A stretch of DNA of 64,000 bases. Origin: Georgenia wutianyii. Its GTDB lineage: Bacteria; Actinomycetota; Actinomycetes; Actinomycetales; Actinomycetaceae. Position 1 is the first letter of the stretch, and the number at the start of each line of letters is the position of its first letter. The stretch lies in the NCBI RefSeq assembly GCF_006349365.1, contig NZ_CP040899.1:1798001-1862000 (forward strand), read 5' to 3'. Position numbers and translations under genes: made by a program. Below the pieces are notes generated by a model, which did no database searches, was not told where the DNA came from, and worked only from the letters and a program-made list of their open reading frames with translations. This document shows, in pieces, positions 7,557 to 22,111 of the stretch.

Positions 7557-8789
7557 ATGGAGCTCTTGCACCGGCTGCGGACGCGAACCGCTCGCGCCGC
7601 CGTCCGGCTCGGGGGAGAGTCGGGCTCACAGACGCGGTGGGCCGAGCGCGCCCGGATCGTGCTCTACATCCTCGCCCTCGCGCTGCTGGGGTGGGAGGTC
7701 TACCTCAGCCACATCCAGGGCCTCACGCCACTGCAGACCGTCGTGCGAGCGGCCGCGGTCCTCACCCTCGTCGGGATGCCACGCTGGCCCCTCGCCTCAG
7801 CGGCCGTCTCGATCCCCTTCCTCGTCGTGGAGATGTGGGTCAGCGTCGACCCCGTCTCCCTGATGATCGTCGTGCCCCTGCTCATGACAGGATTGCTCGT
7901 CGCCACGCAGGTACGGCAGTTCGGCTACGCCTACGCCCTCCTCATGGTCGGCGCGCTCACCTCGCTCCAACGCACCGAGCAGCCGCTCGCGGACCTCGCC
8001 ACCTGGCTCACCGTCTTCCTCATCCCCTGCCTGCTCGGGGAGGGAGTGCGCTTCTGGCGAAGCTCCGTCGAGGAGATCCGGCTGGCTTCCCAGGCCCAGC
8101 TCGGCCGCCAGCGCCGCGATCTCGCCCGCGAGCTGCACGACACGTCCATCCACGACATCACCGCGATGATCATGGCGCTCGAGCGCGCCAAGCTCGTCGG
8201 CCTCGGGACGCCGAAGGCGCTCGAGGAGATCGACCACGCGATCGCCGCAGGCCGCCAGTCGGTCGTGAGCATGCGCGGCGTGCTCAAGATCCTGCGGTCC
8301 GAGGACACCCTCCAGACCCGCACGCCCGACGCCATCCCAACCGTGCTCGCATCGACGTCGACGGTGCAGCGCGCCCTGGAGGACGCCCGACAGACGCTCG
8401 GGCGGATGGGCCACGAGCTGCGCGTGCACCTCGAGGACCAGATCGACCTGCCCATGCCCCTGTCGGTCCGTACCGCGCTCGTGCGCGTCATCCAGGAGTG
8501 CACGGCGAACATGGTCAAGTACGCCGAGCCCGGCTCCCCGTGCACCGTCATGGTCGAGCGCACGGACACCGAGACCCGCGCCCTCTTCATCAACGACGTG
8601 CGGGAGGGCGGCCGCGTCGACACAGCCCTGAGCTCCGGGGTCGGCCTCATCGGCGCCCGTGAACGGGTGGAGGCTGTCGGCGGGAGCCTCGCGGTACGAC
8701 ATCATGATGGCAGGTGGATCATCCAGGCCCTGATCCCGACGATCAGTTCCGCTAGCGAAGGACAGGTAGAGCGTGCAGCACAGCACTGA
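7557..8789 (+). CDS. NarL-type sensor histidine kinase with polytopic membrane sensor domain
   Basis: A 410-residue kinase. Residues about 30-165 contain five hydrophobic segments (starting at ARIVLYILALALLGW) with almost no extracytoplasmic loops, so it probably senses within or at the membrane. A HisKA_3 dimerisation domain follows with the H-box ARELHDTSIHDI around residue 195. The HATPase_c domain carries an N-box (ECTANMVKYAEPG) and a G-box (SGVGLIGARERV). The ATG at 7557 has GGAGG directly abutting it, which is poor spacing; there is no better start downstream before the first helix. The stop overlaps the response regulator start by 17 bases, so the pair is an operon. Confidence 0.92.
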   Translation: MELLHRLRTRTARAAVRLGGESGSQTRWAERARIVLYILALALLGWEVYLSHIQGLTPLQTVVRAAAVLTLVGMPRWPLASAAVSIPFLVVEMWVSVDPVSLMIVVPLLMTGLLVATQVRQFGYAYALLMVGALTSLQRTEQPLADLATWLTVFLIPCLLGEGVRFWRSSVEEIRLASQAQLGRQRRDLARELHDTSIHDITAMIMALERAKLVGLGTPKALEEIDHAIAAGRQSVVSMRGVLKILRSEDTLQTRTPDAIPTVLASTSTVQRALEDARQTLGRMGHELRVHLEDQIDLPMPLSVRTALVRVIQECTANMVKYAEPGSPCTVMVERTDTETRALFINDVREGGRVDTALSSGVGLIGARERVEAVGGSLAVRHHDGRWIIQALIPTISSASEGQVERAAQH

Positions 8790-9462
8790 GGGAACCGACC
8801 GCCAGACCGGGACGACACCCACCATCCGGGTGCTGCTCGTCGATGACGACCCGATGGTCCTCGCCACGCTCCAGAGCTACGTCGCGACCGCCGACGACGT
8901 CGAGGTCGTCGGGACGGGCGACGACGGCCACAAGGTGCGCGACCTCGTCCGGCAGCACACGCCGGACCTCGTCATCATGGACATCCAGATGCCGACGATG
9001 ACGGGCATCGAGGCCACCCAGCAGCTGCGCAAGGAGTTCCCGGAGCTGCGCATCGTCCTGCTCACCACGTTCGACGAGGACGAGTTCCTCCTCGAGGCGC
9101 TCGACGCCGGCGCGGCGGGCTTCCTCCTGAAGAACACGAGCCCCCAGGACCTCGTCCAGTCGATCCGCCGGGCGCACAGCGGCAACCGCGTCGTCTCCCC
9201 GGGTCCGACCGATCGCCTCATCGACAACTACCTCCTGCGGTCCCCGAGCACGGCCGACGCCTCCGACATCGGCCTCTCCGGCAGGGAGCAGGAGGTCCTC
9301 GAGCTGCTCTGCCGCGGACGGTCCAACGGCCAGATCGCCGAGGAGCTGTTCGTGGCCGAGACCACCGTGAAGACCCACGTCTCCTCGATCATGCGAAAGA
9401 TGGGGGTCGGCTCGCGCCTCGAGATCGTCGTCCACGCCTACGAACGGCGCCTCGTGCGCTGA
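8773..9462 (+). CDS. LuxR/NarL-family response regulator
   Basis: A 229-residue DNA-binding regulator. The receiver domain shows VLLVDDDPMVL, the phosphoacceptor Asp in LVIMDIQMPTMTG, LLTTFDEDEF and the Lys in GFLLKNTSP. The C-terminal LuxR helix-turn-helix is LSGREQEVLELLCRGRSNG and ETTVKTHVSSIMRKMG. The GTG start at 8773 lies inside the kinase gene and follows AAGGACAG. It is the cognate partner of the upstream kinase. The next gene downstream encodes a small secreted peptide, separated by 134 bases with its own probable promoter, which makes that peptide the nearest candidate target. Confidence 0.94.
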   Translation: MQHSTEGTDRQTGTTPTIRVLLVDDDPMVLATLQSYVATADDVEVVGTGDDGHKVRDLVRQHTPDLVIMDIQMPTMTGIEATQQLRKEFPELRIVLLTTFDEDEFLLEALDAGAAGFLLKNTSPQDLVQSIRRAHSGNRVVSPGPTDRLIDNYLLRSPSTADASDIGLSGREQEVLELLCRGRSNGQIAEELFVAETTVKTHVSSIMRKMGVGSRLEIVVHAYERRLVR

Positions 9463-9514
9463 TTTGCTGCACCTGCAGAAATCATGCTGCCGGAGGGTGC
9501 CTCTCCTCCTTTCG

Positions 9515-9520
9515 TAGGAT
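9515..9520 (+). promoter_or_regulatory. possible -10 element upstream of the secreted peptide gene
   Basis: TAGGAT lies 76 bases upstream of the peptide ATG with no recognisable -35 element, as expected for an activator-dependent promoter. A short inverted repeat CTGCA-CC-TGCAG (9467-9478) lies about 37 bases further upstream and could be a regulator site. Both are weak calls. Confidence 0.3.
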
Positions 9521-9596
9521 GCACTCCGCCCGGGGTGGACGCGAACATGACGATTGACCTCCATGTCCCCTCCACCACCACGAGAATGAGGCAAAG

Positions 9597-9800
9597 ATGA
9601 AGCGCACCCTGGTCCGGGCGACCGCCGTCGCTGTCGCCGTCATCGGGCTCTCCATGGCGCCCGCCACCGCTGCGCCGGACAGCCTCGAGCTGCCCGGCGC
9701 CCCCGTGACCGCCCCGGGTCTCGAGCCCGGCGGCAGCGAGGTGAGCCCCAACCTCTCCTTCTGCCAGGTCGTCGGCTGGTGGTACTGGTGTCGCGTCTGA
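9597..9800 (+). CDS. small secreted peptide with Cys-bounded aromatic C-terminus
   Basis: A 67-residue preprotein. The N-terminus is a Sec signal peptide: charged MKR, a hydrophobic core ATAVAVAVIGLSMA, and an Ala-X-Ala-type cleavage site near residue 26 (PATAA followed by PDS). The predicted mature peptide is about 41 residues. Its Pro/Gly-rich first part is followed by FCQVVGWWYWCRV at the very end. The two cysteines (56 and 65) would close a ten-residue aromatic ring by a disulfide. A TGAGG ribosome site lies about 5 bases upstream of the ATG. The gene follows a two-component operon and ends at a strong terminator. I know of no characterised family with this pattern; signal, antimicrobial or envelope roles are all possible. 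Confidence 0.75.
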   Translation: MKRTLVRATAVAVAVIGLSMAPATAAPDSLELPGAPVTAPGLEPGGSEVSPNLSFCQVVGWWYWCRV

Positions 9801-9815
9801 GCTGTTGAGCTTCTC

Positions 9816-9847
9816 CAGGGCGAGGGTCGGCAACGGCCCTCGCCCTG
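9816..9847 (+). terminator. terminator after the secreted peptide gene
   Basis: CAGGGCGAGGG pairs perfectly with CCCTCGCCCTG (11 bp) around a 10-base loop and is followed by TTG. It starts 15 bases after the peptide stop codon and closes the kinase-regulator-peptide region. Confidence 0.75.
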
Positions 9848-9904
9848 TTGCGTCCCCAGCCGGCACATGAACGACGATGCCGCGCGGTGACCGCTGGGCG
9901 CACC

Positions 9905-9910
9905 TAGCGT
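9905..9910 (+). promoter_or_regulatory. -10 element of the DUF255 gene (leaderless)
   Basis: TAGCGT followed by 7 bases and then the ATG at 9918; there is no Shine-Dalgarno. This is the same layout as at polA, rarA, hisS and rel in this window. Confidence 0.45.
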
Positions 9911-9917
9911 GGGTGGC

Positions 9918-11924
9918 ATGGCCAACCGACTCACCCGCGCCCAGAGCCCCTACCTCCAGCAGCACGGGGACAACCCGGTGGACTGGTACGAGTGGGGCGA
10001 GGACGCCTTCGCCGAGGCGCGGCGCAGGGACGTCCCCCTCCTCGTGTCGGTGGGCTACGCAGCGTGCCACTGGTGCCACGTCATGGCCCACGAGTCCTTC
10101 GCGGACGAGGCGACGGCGGAGCTGATGAACACCGGGTTCGTCAATGTCAAGGTGGACCGCGAGGAGCGGCCGGACGTCGACGCGGTCTACATGGCGGCGA
10201 CACAGGCGATGACCGGCCGGGGTGGCTGGCCCATGACGGTCTTCACGACGCCGGAGGGCACCCCGTTCCTCTGCGGCACCTACTTCCCGCCGGTCCCCCG
10301 CTTCGGCACGCCGTCCTTCCCGCAGGTCCTCGAGGCGGTGTCGCGGGCGTGGCGCGAGCAGCGCGCCGACCTCGAGCGCACCGGTGAGCGGGTCCGCGCC
10401 CACCTCGCGCAGGTCGCCGCCCCGGCCCCACCCGCACCGCTGGACGAGGACGTCCTCTCCCGCGCGCTGGACACCCTCGCGGCGAGCTACGACGCGCGCC
10501 ACGGAGGGTTCGGCGGGGCGCCGAAGTTTCCGCCCTCGATGGTCTGCGAGTGGCTCCTGCGCCGCGCCGCACGGACGGGCGACACCCGGGCGCTGGAGAT
10601 GGCCGAGGGGACGCTCACCGCGATGGCCCGCGGCGGCATCTACGACCAGCTCGCCGGCGGGTTCGCCCGGTACAGCGTCGACGAGACGTGGACGGTGCCG
10701 CACTTCGAGAAGATGCTCTACGACAACGCTCTGCTGCTCCGCGTCTACACCCACTGGTGGCGGCAGACCGGATCCCCGCTCGCCCGCCGCGTGGCCGAGG
10801 AGACCGCCGGCTGGATGCTCGCCGAGCTGCGCACCCCGGAGGGCGGGTTCGCCTCCTCGCTCGACGCCGACTCCCCCGGCGGAGAGGGCGCCTTCTCCGT
10901 ATGGACCCCGGAGCAGCTGCACGAGGCGCTCGGGGAGGAGGACGGCGCGTGGGCGGCGGAGGTCTGGGGGGTCACCCCCGACGGCACCTTCGAGGAGGGC
11001 GCCTCGGTCCTCCAGCTCCCCTCCGACCCGACGGACCCCGCGCGCTACGAGCGCGTCCGCGCCGCCCTGCACGCAGTCCGCGAGGCCCGGCCGCGGCCCG
11101 CTCGCGACGACAAGGTCGTCGCCGCGTGGAACGGGTACGCCGTCACCGCGCTGGCCGAGGCGGGAGCCCTCCTCGAGCGGCCGGAGTGGGTGCACGCGGC
11201 GGAGGAGGCTGCCTCCCTCGTCCTCCGCGTGCAGGAGCGGGACGGTCGCCTGGTGCGGACGTCACGCGACGGGGCCGCCGGCACGAGTCCGGCCGTCCTC
11301 GAGGACTACGCCGCCCTGGCCGAGGGCCTGCTCACGCTCCACCAGGTCACGGGCGACGCCGCCCTCCTCGCAGCCGCAGGACGGCTGCTCGACACCGTGC
11401 GCAGCCGGTTCGCGGGCACCGACGGCACCGTCTTCGACACCGCCGACGACGCCACCGACCCCGCCGTCGCGCGGCTCGGCCGCCCGGCCGATCCGGCCGA
11501 CGGACCGACGCCCTCGGGGCATGCCGTCGCCGCGGGCGCGCTCCTCACCTGGAGCGCGCTCACCGGTGACACCGCGGCCCGCGAGGAGGCCGAGGCGGCG
11601 CTGGGACGGGTGGCCGTCATCGCCGTGCGCTACCCCCGGGCCGCGGGCTGGGCGCTGGCCACCGCGGAGGCCGCGCTCGACGGACCGCGACAGGTCGCCG
11701 TCGTCGGGGACCGCGAGGACCCCCGTACCGGCGCGCTGGCGTCCGTCGCCCGGCGCTCGAGCGCGCCCGGCCTCGTGCTCGCGGTGGGCCGCGGCGCTCC
11801 CCCGCAGCTGCTCGAGGGACGTACCGAACGTGACGGCCTGCCGACGGCCTACGCCTGCCGCGGCTTCGTGTGCGACCTGCCGACGACCGACCCCGCCGTC
11901 CTCGCCGACCAGCTGCGCGGCTGA
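9918..11924 (+). CDS. DUF255 thioredoxin-like / (alpha/alpha)6-barrel protein (YyaL-SPATA20 family)
   Basis: A 668-residue cytoplasmic protein. The first 170 residues form a thioredoxin-like domain opening with [18 protein letters not shown] and containing ACHWCHVM, the CxxC signature of this family. The rest (about 180-600) is a helical barrel resembling glycoside-epimerase folds, with [15 protein letters not shown] and [19 protein letters not shown]. The family is widespread but its biochemical role is not established. The gene has its own leaderless-type promoter and converges with pyk across a shared hairpin. Confidence 0.9.
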   Translation: MANRLTRAQSPYLQQHGDNPVDWYEWGEDAFAEARRRDVPLLVSVGYAACHWCHVMAHESFADEATAELMNTGFVNVKVDREERPDVDAVYMAATQAMTGRGGWPMTVFTTPEGTPFLCGTYFPPVPRFGTPSFPQVLEAVSRAWREQRADLERTGERVRAHLAQVAAPAPPAPLDEDVLSRALDTLAASYDARHGGFGGAPKFPPSMVCEWLLRRAARTGDTRALEMAEGTLTAMARGGIYDQLAGGFARYSVDETWTVPHFEKMLYDNALLLRVYTHWWRQTGSPLARRVAEETAGWMLAELRTPEGGFASSLDADSPGGEGAFSVWTPEQLHEALGEEDGAWAAEVWGVTPDGTFEEGASVLQLPSDPTDPARYERVRAALHAVREARPRPARDDKVVAAWNGYAVTALAEAGALLERPEWVHAAEEAASLVLRVQERDGRLVRTSRDGAAGTSPAVLEDYAALAEGLLTLHQVTGDAALLAAAGRLLDTVRSRFAGTDGTVFDTADDATDPAVARLGRPADPADGPTPSGHAVAAGALLTWSALTGDTAAREEAEAALGRVAVIAVRYPRAAGWALATAEAALDGPRQVAVVGDREDPRTGALASVARRSSAPGLVLAVGRGAPPQLLEGRTERDGLPTAYACRGFVCDLPTTDPAVLADQLRG

Positions 11925-11940
11925 GGCCGGGAAGACGGAC

Positions 11941-11970
11941 GCCGGCCGCCCCCCGAGGGGGACGGCCGGC
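11941..11970. terminator. bidirectional hairpin between the DUF255 gene and pyk
   Basis: GCCGGCCG (11941-11948) pairs with CGGCCGGC (11963-11970), with an additional CCCC/GGGG core. It lies 16 bases after the DUF255 stop and 17 bases after the convergent pyk stop, so it can serve both. Confidence 0.6.
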
Positions 11971-11987
11971 GCCGACGGTCAGCGACC

Positions 11988-13409
11988 TCAGGACTGGGGG
12001 AGCTCCCCGAGCCGGTGGACGCGGATCGAGTTGGTCGTGCCGACCTTGCCGGGGGGCATGCCCGCGACGATGACGACGCGGTCACCCTCCTCGGCGAGGC
12101 CGGAGCTGCGGAGGACCTTGTCGACGTGGGCGACCATGTCGTCGGTGTGGGTCACCTCGGGCACCTCGTAGGTCTGCACGCCCCAACTCAGCGCGAGGGT
12201 GTTGCGCGTGGAGGTGAGCGGCGTGAAGGCCAGGAGCGGGATCGAGGAGCGCAGCCGCGACATGCGGCGGGCGGAGTCACCGGACTGGGTGAAGGTCACG
12301 AGGTACTTGACCCCGAGGAGCTCGCCGATCTCGGCGGCCGCGCGGGTGATGACGCCACCACGGGTGTGCGGGGTGGTGCCGAGCGGCGCGATGCGGTCGC
12401 TGGCCTCCTCCTCGGTGTGCTCGACGATGCGCGCCATCGTGCGGACGGCCTCGATCGGGAACTGGCCCACCGAGGTCTCACCGGAGAGCATGACCGCGTC
12501 GGCACCGTCGAGGATGGCGTTGGCGCAGTCGGACACCTCGGCGCGGGTCGGGCGCGGGTTGGTGATCATCGAGTCGAGCACCTGGGTGGCGACGATGACC
12601 GGCTTGGCGTTGCGACGGGCGAGCTCGACCGCCAGCTTCTGGACGACCGGCACCTCCTCGAGGGGCAGCTCGACGCCGAGGTCGCCGCGGGCGACCATGA
12701 TGCCGTCGAACGCGTCGACGATCTCGACGAGGTTGTCGACCGCCTGCGGCTTCTCGATCTTGGCGACGACGGGGACGCGGCGTCCCTCCTCGTCCATGAT
12801 CGCGTGGACGTCGTCGATGTCCGCCGCGCTGCGCACGAAGGACAGCGCGATGAGGTCGGCACCGAGGCGCACGGCCCAGCGCAGGTCCTCCTTGTCCTTC
12901 TCGGACAGGGCGGGGACGCTGACGGCGACACCGGGGAGGTTGAGGCCCTTGTTGTTGGAGACGGGGCCGGCGACCTCGACGCGGGTGACGACGCGCGGGC
13001 CGTCGACCTCGAGGATCCGCACCGCGACGCGGCCGTCGTCGATGAGGATGCGGTCACCGGGCTTGCAGTCGCCCGGGAGGCCCGAGTAGGTCGTCGAGGC
13101 CATCTCGGCGGTACCGGGGACGTCCTCGGTGGTGATGGTGAAGGTCTGGCCCTCGACGAGCTCGACCTCGCCCTCGACGAACCGCCCGAGGCGGATCTTG
13201 GGGCCCTGCAGGTCGACGAGCACCGCGACCGCGCGGCCGGAGGCCTGGGCGGCGTCGCGCACCCGGTGGTACACGGCCTCGTGCTCGGAGGCGTCGCCGT
13301 GGCTGCGGTTGATCCGCGCCACGTCCATCCCCGCGTCGACAAGGGCCTGGATCTGGTCTGCGGACTCCGTTGCCGGGCCGATGGTGCACACGATCTTCGC
13401 TCTACGCAT
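11988..13409 (-). CDS. pyk: pyruvate kinase
   Basis: A 473-residue enzyme that transfers phosphate from phosphoenolpyruvate to ADP at the end of glycolysis. The N-terminus MRRAKIVCTIGPATES, the signature GIMVARGDLGVELPLEEV with the metal-binding acidic residues, AKIEKPQAVDN with the catalytic Lys, and VMLSGETSVGQFP are all present. The active-site Asn/Ser segment reads RINRSHGD rather than the commoner NFSHG. I chose the ATG at 13409 because AGGGTG lies about 7 bases upstream; a GTG three codons earlier (13418) is possible. It appears monocistronic. Confidence 0.97.
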   Translation of the reverse strand: MRRAKIVCTIGPATESADQIQALVDAGMDVARINRSHGDASEHEAVYHRVRDAAQASGRAVAVLVDLQGPKIRLGRFVEGEVELVEGQTFTITTEDVPGTAEMASTTYSGLPGDCKPGDRILIDDGRVAVRILEVDGPRVVTRVEVAGPVSNNKGLNLPGVAVSVPALSEKDKEDLRWAVRLGADLIALSFVRSAADIDDVHAIMDEEGRRVPVVAKIEKPQAVDNLVEIVDAFDGIMVARGDLGVELPLEEVPVVQKLAVELARRNAKPVIVATQVLDSMITNPRPTRAEVSDCANAILDGADAVMLSGETSVGQFPIEAVRTMARIVEHTEEEASDRIAPLGTTPHTRGGVITRAAAEIGELLGVKYLVTFTQSGDSARRMSRLRSSIPLLAFTPLTSTRNTLALSWGVQTYEVPEVTHTDDMVAHVDKVLRSSGLAEEGDRVVIVAGMPPGKVGTTNSIRVHRLGELPQS

Positions 13410-13440
13410 GGTTGTCACCCTATCGCCCGAATCGGACCTC

Positions 13441-13477
13441 GCGAGGGGGACGTTCGGCCAGCGAACGTCCCCCTCGC
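13441..13477 (-). terminator. terminator downstream of gltD
   Basis: A perfect 16-bp stem, GCGAGGGGGACGTTCG pairing with CGAACGTCCCCCTCGC around GCCAG. It lies 4 bases beyond the gltD stop codon and also shields pyk from upstream transcription. Confidence 0.8.
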
Positions 13478-13481
13478 TGCG

Positions 13482-19545
<6,064 letters not shown>

Positions 19546-19610
19546 GAGTGTCCTTTCGTTAACAGATGTCCATGACGAGAGGTGGGGCGCCGTTGACCCA
19601 GCGTGCCGAG

Positions 19611-19616
19611 ACTTTA
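19611..19616 (-). promoter_or_regulatory. possible -10 element of gltBD
   Basis: On the minus strand this reads TAAAGT, 65 bases upstream of the gltB start, with no clear -35 match. The surrounding 19546-19835 holds no gene that I can recognise. Confidence 0.3.
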
Positions 19617-19835
19617 CGCCCCGGTGACCCTGCGGTTGGACATATGGGCCCCGGACACGGCGAACGTCTTACATCCTGGTACGAGGGCCGAGGCCGCCCT
19701 ACCGAGGTCACGCTCCCTTCCACGATGCGCCTGTGGGGGGCCTCCGCGCAAGGTCGACAAGGTCACTCGCGAGCGGTCCGCGACGGAGGGGGCGGGCGTG
19801 GAGCCGGAGCTGGTCACGGGCTGCGACGCGGGGCG

Positions 19836-20063
19836 CTGAGGCGGGTGCGCGAGCTCGCCGGCCGCCTGTGGGGCTGGTCGGGCCGGCGGCACCCCGGCGA
19901 GCTCTCCGCGTGGTGGCGGGGGCACGGCGCGCCCCTGCCGAGATGGCAGGTGGCGAGCCGGCAGCCGGCCAGCCGCGGCGCCGGGGGCCAGGGCCACCTA
20001 CGAGTCGGTGGGGCTGCGCCCCCACGCGCGCGACGTGCGGCTGGCCGGCCTGCCGGAGGCTAG
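19836..20063 (+). pseudogene. possible remnant of a GNAT acetyltransferase gene
   Basis: Two fragments in different frames look like the two ends of an actinobacterial GNAT protein. From 19836 one frame reads RRVRELAGRLWGWSG then HPGELSAWWRGHGAP, which resembles an N-terminal region. From about 19990 another frame reads ARATYESVGLRPHARDVRL, which resembles the usual C-terminal strand. The acetyl-CoA-binding core is missing, so an internal deletion plus a frameshift would be needed. This is weak evidence based on pattern recognition only. It fills part of the 514-base gap between gltB and nusB. Confidence 0.28.
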
Positions 20064-20491
20064 TCCCGGCCGCCGGCCTCGAGCTGGAGGATCCGGCCGA
20101 GGAGGCCGTTGACGAACCGCGGCGACTCGTCGGTCGAGAGCTTGGTCGCGAGGGCGACCGCCTCGTCGACGGCGACGGCACCGGGCACGTCGTCGTTGAA
20201 CATCAGCTCCCACACGCCCAGCCGCAGGATGGCACGGTCGACCGCGGGCATCCGCGGCAGCGTCCAGTCCTGGGCGTAGGTGGTGATGAGCTCGTCGATC
20301 TCGGCCGCGTGGTCGGCCACGCCCTCGACGATGTCGACGGCGTACTGCGGGAGGGCGGTCTGGGCGGTCGTGCGCTCGAGGCGCTGCGCGAGCAGCTCCC
20401 GGAGCTCGACGTCCCAGCCGGCGAGCGCGCGCTGGTCGGCCTCGTAGAGCACGTCCACGGCGCGCGCCCGCGCCTTGCTGCGTGCGGCCAT
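20060..20491 (-). CDS. nusB: transcription antitermination factor NusB
   Basis: A 143-residue all-helical RNA-binding protein that, with NusE (S10), binds boxA RNA and promotes rRNA antitermination. The signature parts are ARSKARARAVDVLYEADQR at the N-terminus, MPAVDRAILRLGVWELMF in the middle, and VAVDEAVALATKLSTDESP followed by RFVNGLLGRIL at the C-terminus. The ATG at 20491 follows the efp stop codon by one base, the conserved efp-nusB arrangement. It is the last gene of the aro-efp-nusB run. Confidence 0.97.
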   Translation of the reverse strand: MAARSKARARAVDVLYEADQRALAGWDVELRELLAQRLERTTAQTALPQYAVDIVEGVADHAAEIDELITTYAQDWTLPRMPAVDRAILRLGVWELMFNDDVPGAVAVDEAVALATKLSTDESPRFVNGLLGRILQLEAGGRD

Positions 20492-20492
20492 C

Positions 20493-21056
20493 TCAGTCGT
20501 TCACGCGGCCGAGGTAGGCCCCGGTGCGGGTGTCGACCTTGACCTTGGTCCCCTGCTCGAGGAACAGGGGCACCTGGATCTCGTAGCCGGTCTCGACGGT
20601 CGCGGGCTTCGTGCCGGCCGAGGAACGGTCGCCCTGGAGGCCGGGCTCGGTGTAGGTGATCTCGAGGACGACCGAGGCGGGCAGGTCGATGTAGAGGACC
20701 CGGCCCTCGTGGGTGGCCACCGTGGCGATCTGGCCCTCGAGGAGGAAGTTCGCCGCGTCGCCGACGACGTCGCCGCTCACCGGCAGCTGGTCGTAGGTCG
20801 AGGTGTCCATGAAGACGTAGTCGTCGCCGTCCTGGTACAGGTACTGCATGTCGCGCCGGTCGACGGTCGCGGTCTCGACCTTGACGCCGGCGTTGAAGGT
20901 CTTGTCGACCGTCTTGCCCGAGAGCACGTTCTTGATCTTGGTCCGCACGAAGGCCGGACCCTTGCCGGGCTTGACGTGCTGGAACTCGACGACGGACCAG
21001 AGGTTGCCGTCGATGACGAGCACCATGCCGTTCTTCAGGTCGTTCGTGGTGGCCAC
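20493..21056 (-). CDS. efp: translation elongation factor P
   Basis: A 187-residue three-domain factor that binds between the P and E sites and relieves stalling at proline stretches. The N-terminal KOW-like domain is [20 protein letters not shown], with the tip loop [12 protein letters not shown] carrying the Lys that is modified in many bacteria. The C-terminal OB domain ends [21 protein letters not shown] chose the GTG at 21056 because AAAGGA lies 7 bases upstream; a longer open frame is an artefact of GC content. Confidence 0.97.
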   Translation of the reverse strand: MATTNDLKNGMVLVIDGNLWSVVEFQHVKPGKGPAFVRTKIKNVLSGKTVDKTFNAGVKVETATVDRRDMQYLYQDGDDYVFMDTSTYDQLPVSGDVVGDAANFLLEGQIATVATHEGRVLYIDLPASVVLEITYTEPGLQGDRSSAGTKPATVETGYEIQVPLFLEQGTKVKVDTRTGAYLGRVND

Positions 21057-21085
21057 AGGGATGTCCTTTCGGGGATGAGCGCCAG

Positions 21086-21457
21086 TCAGCCTAACGCGTG
21101 GAGGCCCCAGGCTCCCAGCGCAGCGCACGCACCGGCCCACGTGTAGGAGATGAGCGTGCCGATGATGAACCGCTCCGCAGCGGGGCTGCGCTTGTCCGGG
21201 TGGCTCTCGCGCAGCTCCGGGTAGCGGCCCAGGCCCTTGACGGCGAGGACGACGGCGATGCCCTCGGGGAACCCGGCGAGGAAGGAGCCGGTGATGGCGG
21301 CCCGCTCGAGCATCCCGATCCACGCGCCGCCTCGCAGCACCCCGTTCCCGGGGGCCTCGGACTCCACGCGCCGGAGCACGAGCGCCGTGACGACTCGGCC
21401 CAGGAGGACCGACAGGACGAGCGCTCCGGCGACGACCCCGGCGGCGGCCCACGTCAT
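21086..21457 (-). CDS. small membrane protein resembling the DUF3307 C-terminal region
   Basis: A 123-residue protein with three hydrophobic segments (near residues 2-28, 48-72 and 97-120). The stretch [14 protein letters not shown], then [15 protein letters not shown], then [13 protein letters not shown] resembles the C-terminal half of DUF3307 membrane proteins, which in many genomes sit beside satD-like genes. That is what is seen here: its ATG overlaps the stop of the upstream SatD-like gene by 4 bases (ATGA). The two products therefore probably work together. The family assignment is from memory of the pattern and moderate in strength. Confidence 0.65.
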   Translation of the reverse strand: MTWAAAGVVAGALVLSVLLGRVVTALVLRRVESEAPGNGVLRGGAWIGMLERAAITGSFLAGFPEGIAVVLAVKGLGRYPELRESHPDKRSPAAERFIIGTLISYTWAGACAALGAWGLHALG

Positions 21458-22065
21458 GCCGCCACCTCCGCGGTCCGCAACAGCCGCGCGGCGAGGGGGT
21501 GCAGGCGGGTCTCCTCGTGCCACAGCGCGGTGTCGAGGCGCTGGCTCACCGCCTGGGCGCTGATGCCCAGCCGGTTGGCGGCCTCCCGCTGCGTGCCGAC
21601 GCGCGCCATGAGGTCGACGACCTCCCAGCCGGCGGCGGTGCGCCGGCGGACGACGGCGGCGAGGAGCTGGAGGAGCGCCTCGGCCTCCTCGGCGGCGCGG
21701 GGCTCGGCGCCGGCGACGGCGAGCGGGACGCTCACGGCCCGTCCGCGGGCGCGCTCGACGGCGTCGCGTGCGAGGACGAAGGCCTCACCGGCGCTCGCCG
21801 GCGCGCTCGACGCCAGCGGCTCGGTGACCGGGCCCGCGCCGATCCCCACGCTCCACCCGCCGAGCCGCTGGAGGAGCAGAGCCAGGCTGACGACGGCCGC
21901 GGGGTCGGCGAGCACACCCTGGACCTCGTCGCCCACGGTGCGCTGGACGGGCAGGACGAACGGGTCGCCCCACTCCTCGGCCCAGGCGGACACGGCGGTG
22001 AGCAGCCCGGGGACGGCGTCACCCCGCCGGCGGCTGCCCTTCTGGTCGGCCGTCATGACGAACAT
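21454..22065 (-). CDS. SatD-like protein with C-terminal helix-turn-helix
   Basis: A 203-residue cytoplasmic protein. Residues 1-130 resemble the SatD family: [16 protein letters not shown] at the start, [15 protein letters not shown], a [14 protein letters not shown] strand and [16 protein letters not shown]. The last 50 residues hold a helix-turn-helix ([20 protein letters not shown]). SatD was named in Streptococcus mutans in an acid-tolerance locus; its molecular function is not known. The gene is coupled by a 4-base overlap to the DUF3307-like membrane gene. The ATG at 22065 may be preceded by a further promoter, since 46 bases separate it from aroB. Confidence 0.65.
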   Translation of the reverse strand: MFVMTADQKGSRRRGDAVPGLLTAVSAWAEEWGDPFVLPVQRTVGDEVQGVLADPAAVVSLALLLQRLGGWSVGIGAGPVTEPLASSAPASAGEAFVLARDAVERARGRAVSVPLAVAGAEPRAAEEAEALLQLLAAVVRRRTAAGWEVVDLMARVGTQREAANRLGISAQAVSQRLDTALWHEETRLHPLAARLLRTAEVAA

Positions 22066-22111
22066 GGCGCAAGGTTAAGCCCTTGATGCGCGCAGATCAA
22101 GGCCGAGGCCT

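Noticed and set aside
12840..13409. Inactive pyruvate kinase because of RINRSHGD in place of NFSHG
   Set aside because: The Asn, Ser and His of the motif are kept and the same variant is, to my knowledge, common in related actinobacteria; all other catalytic motifs are intact.
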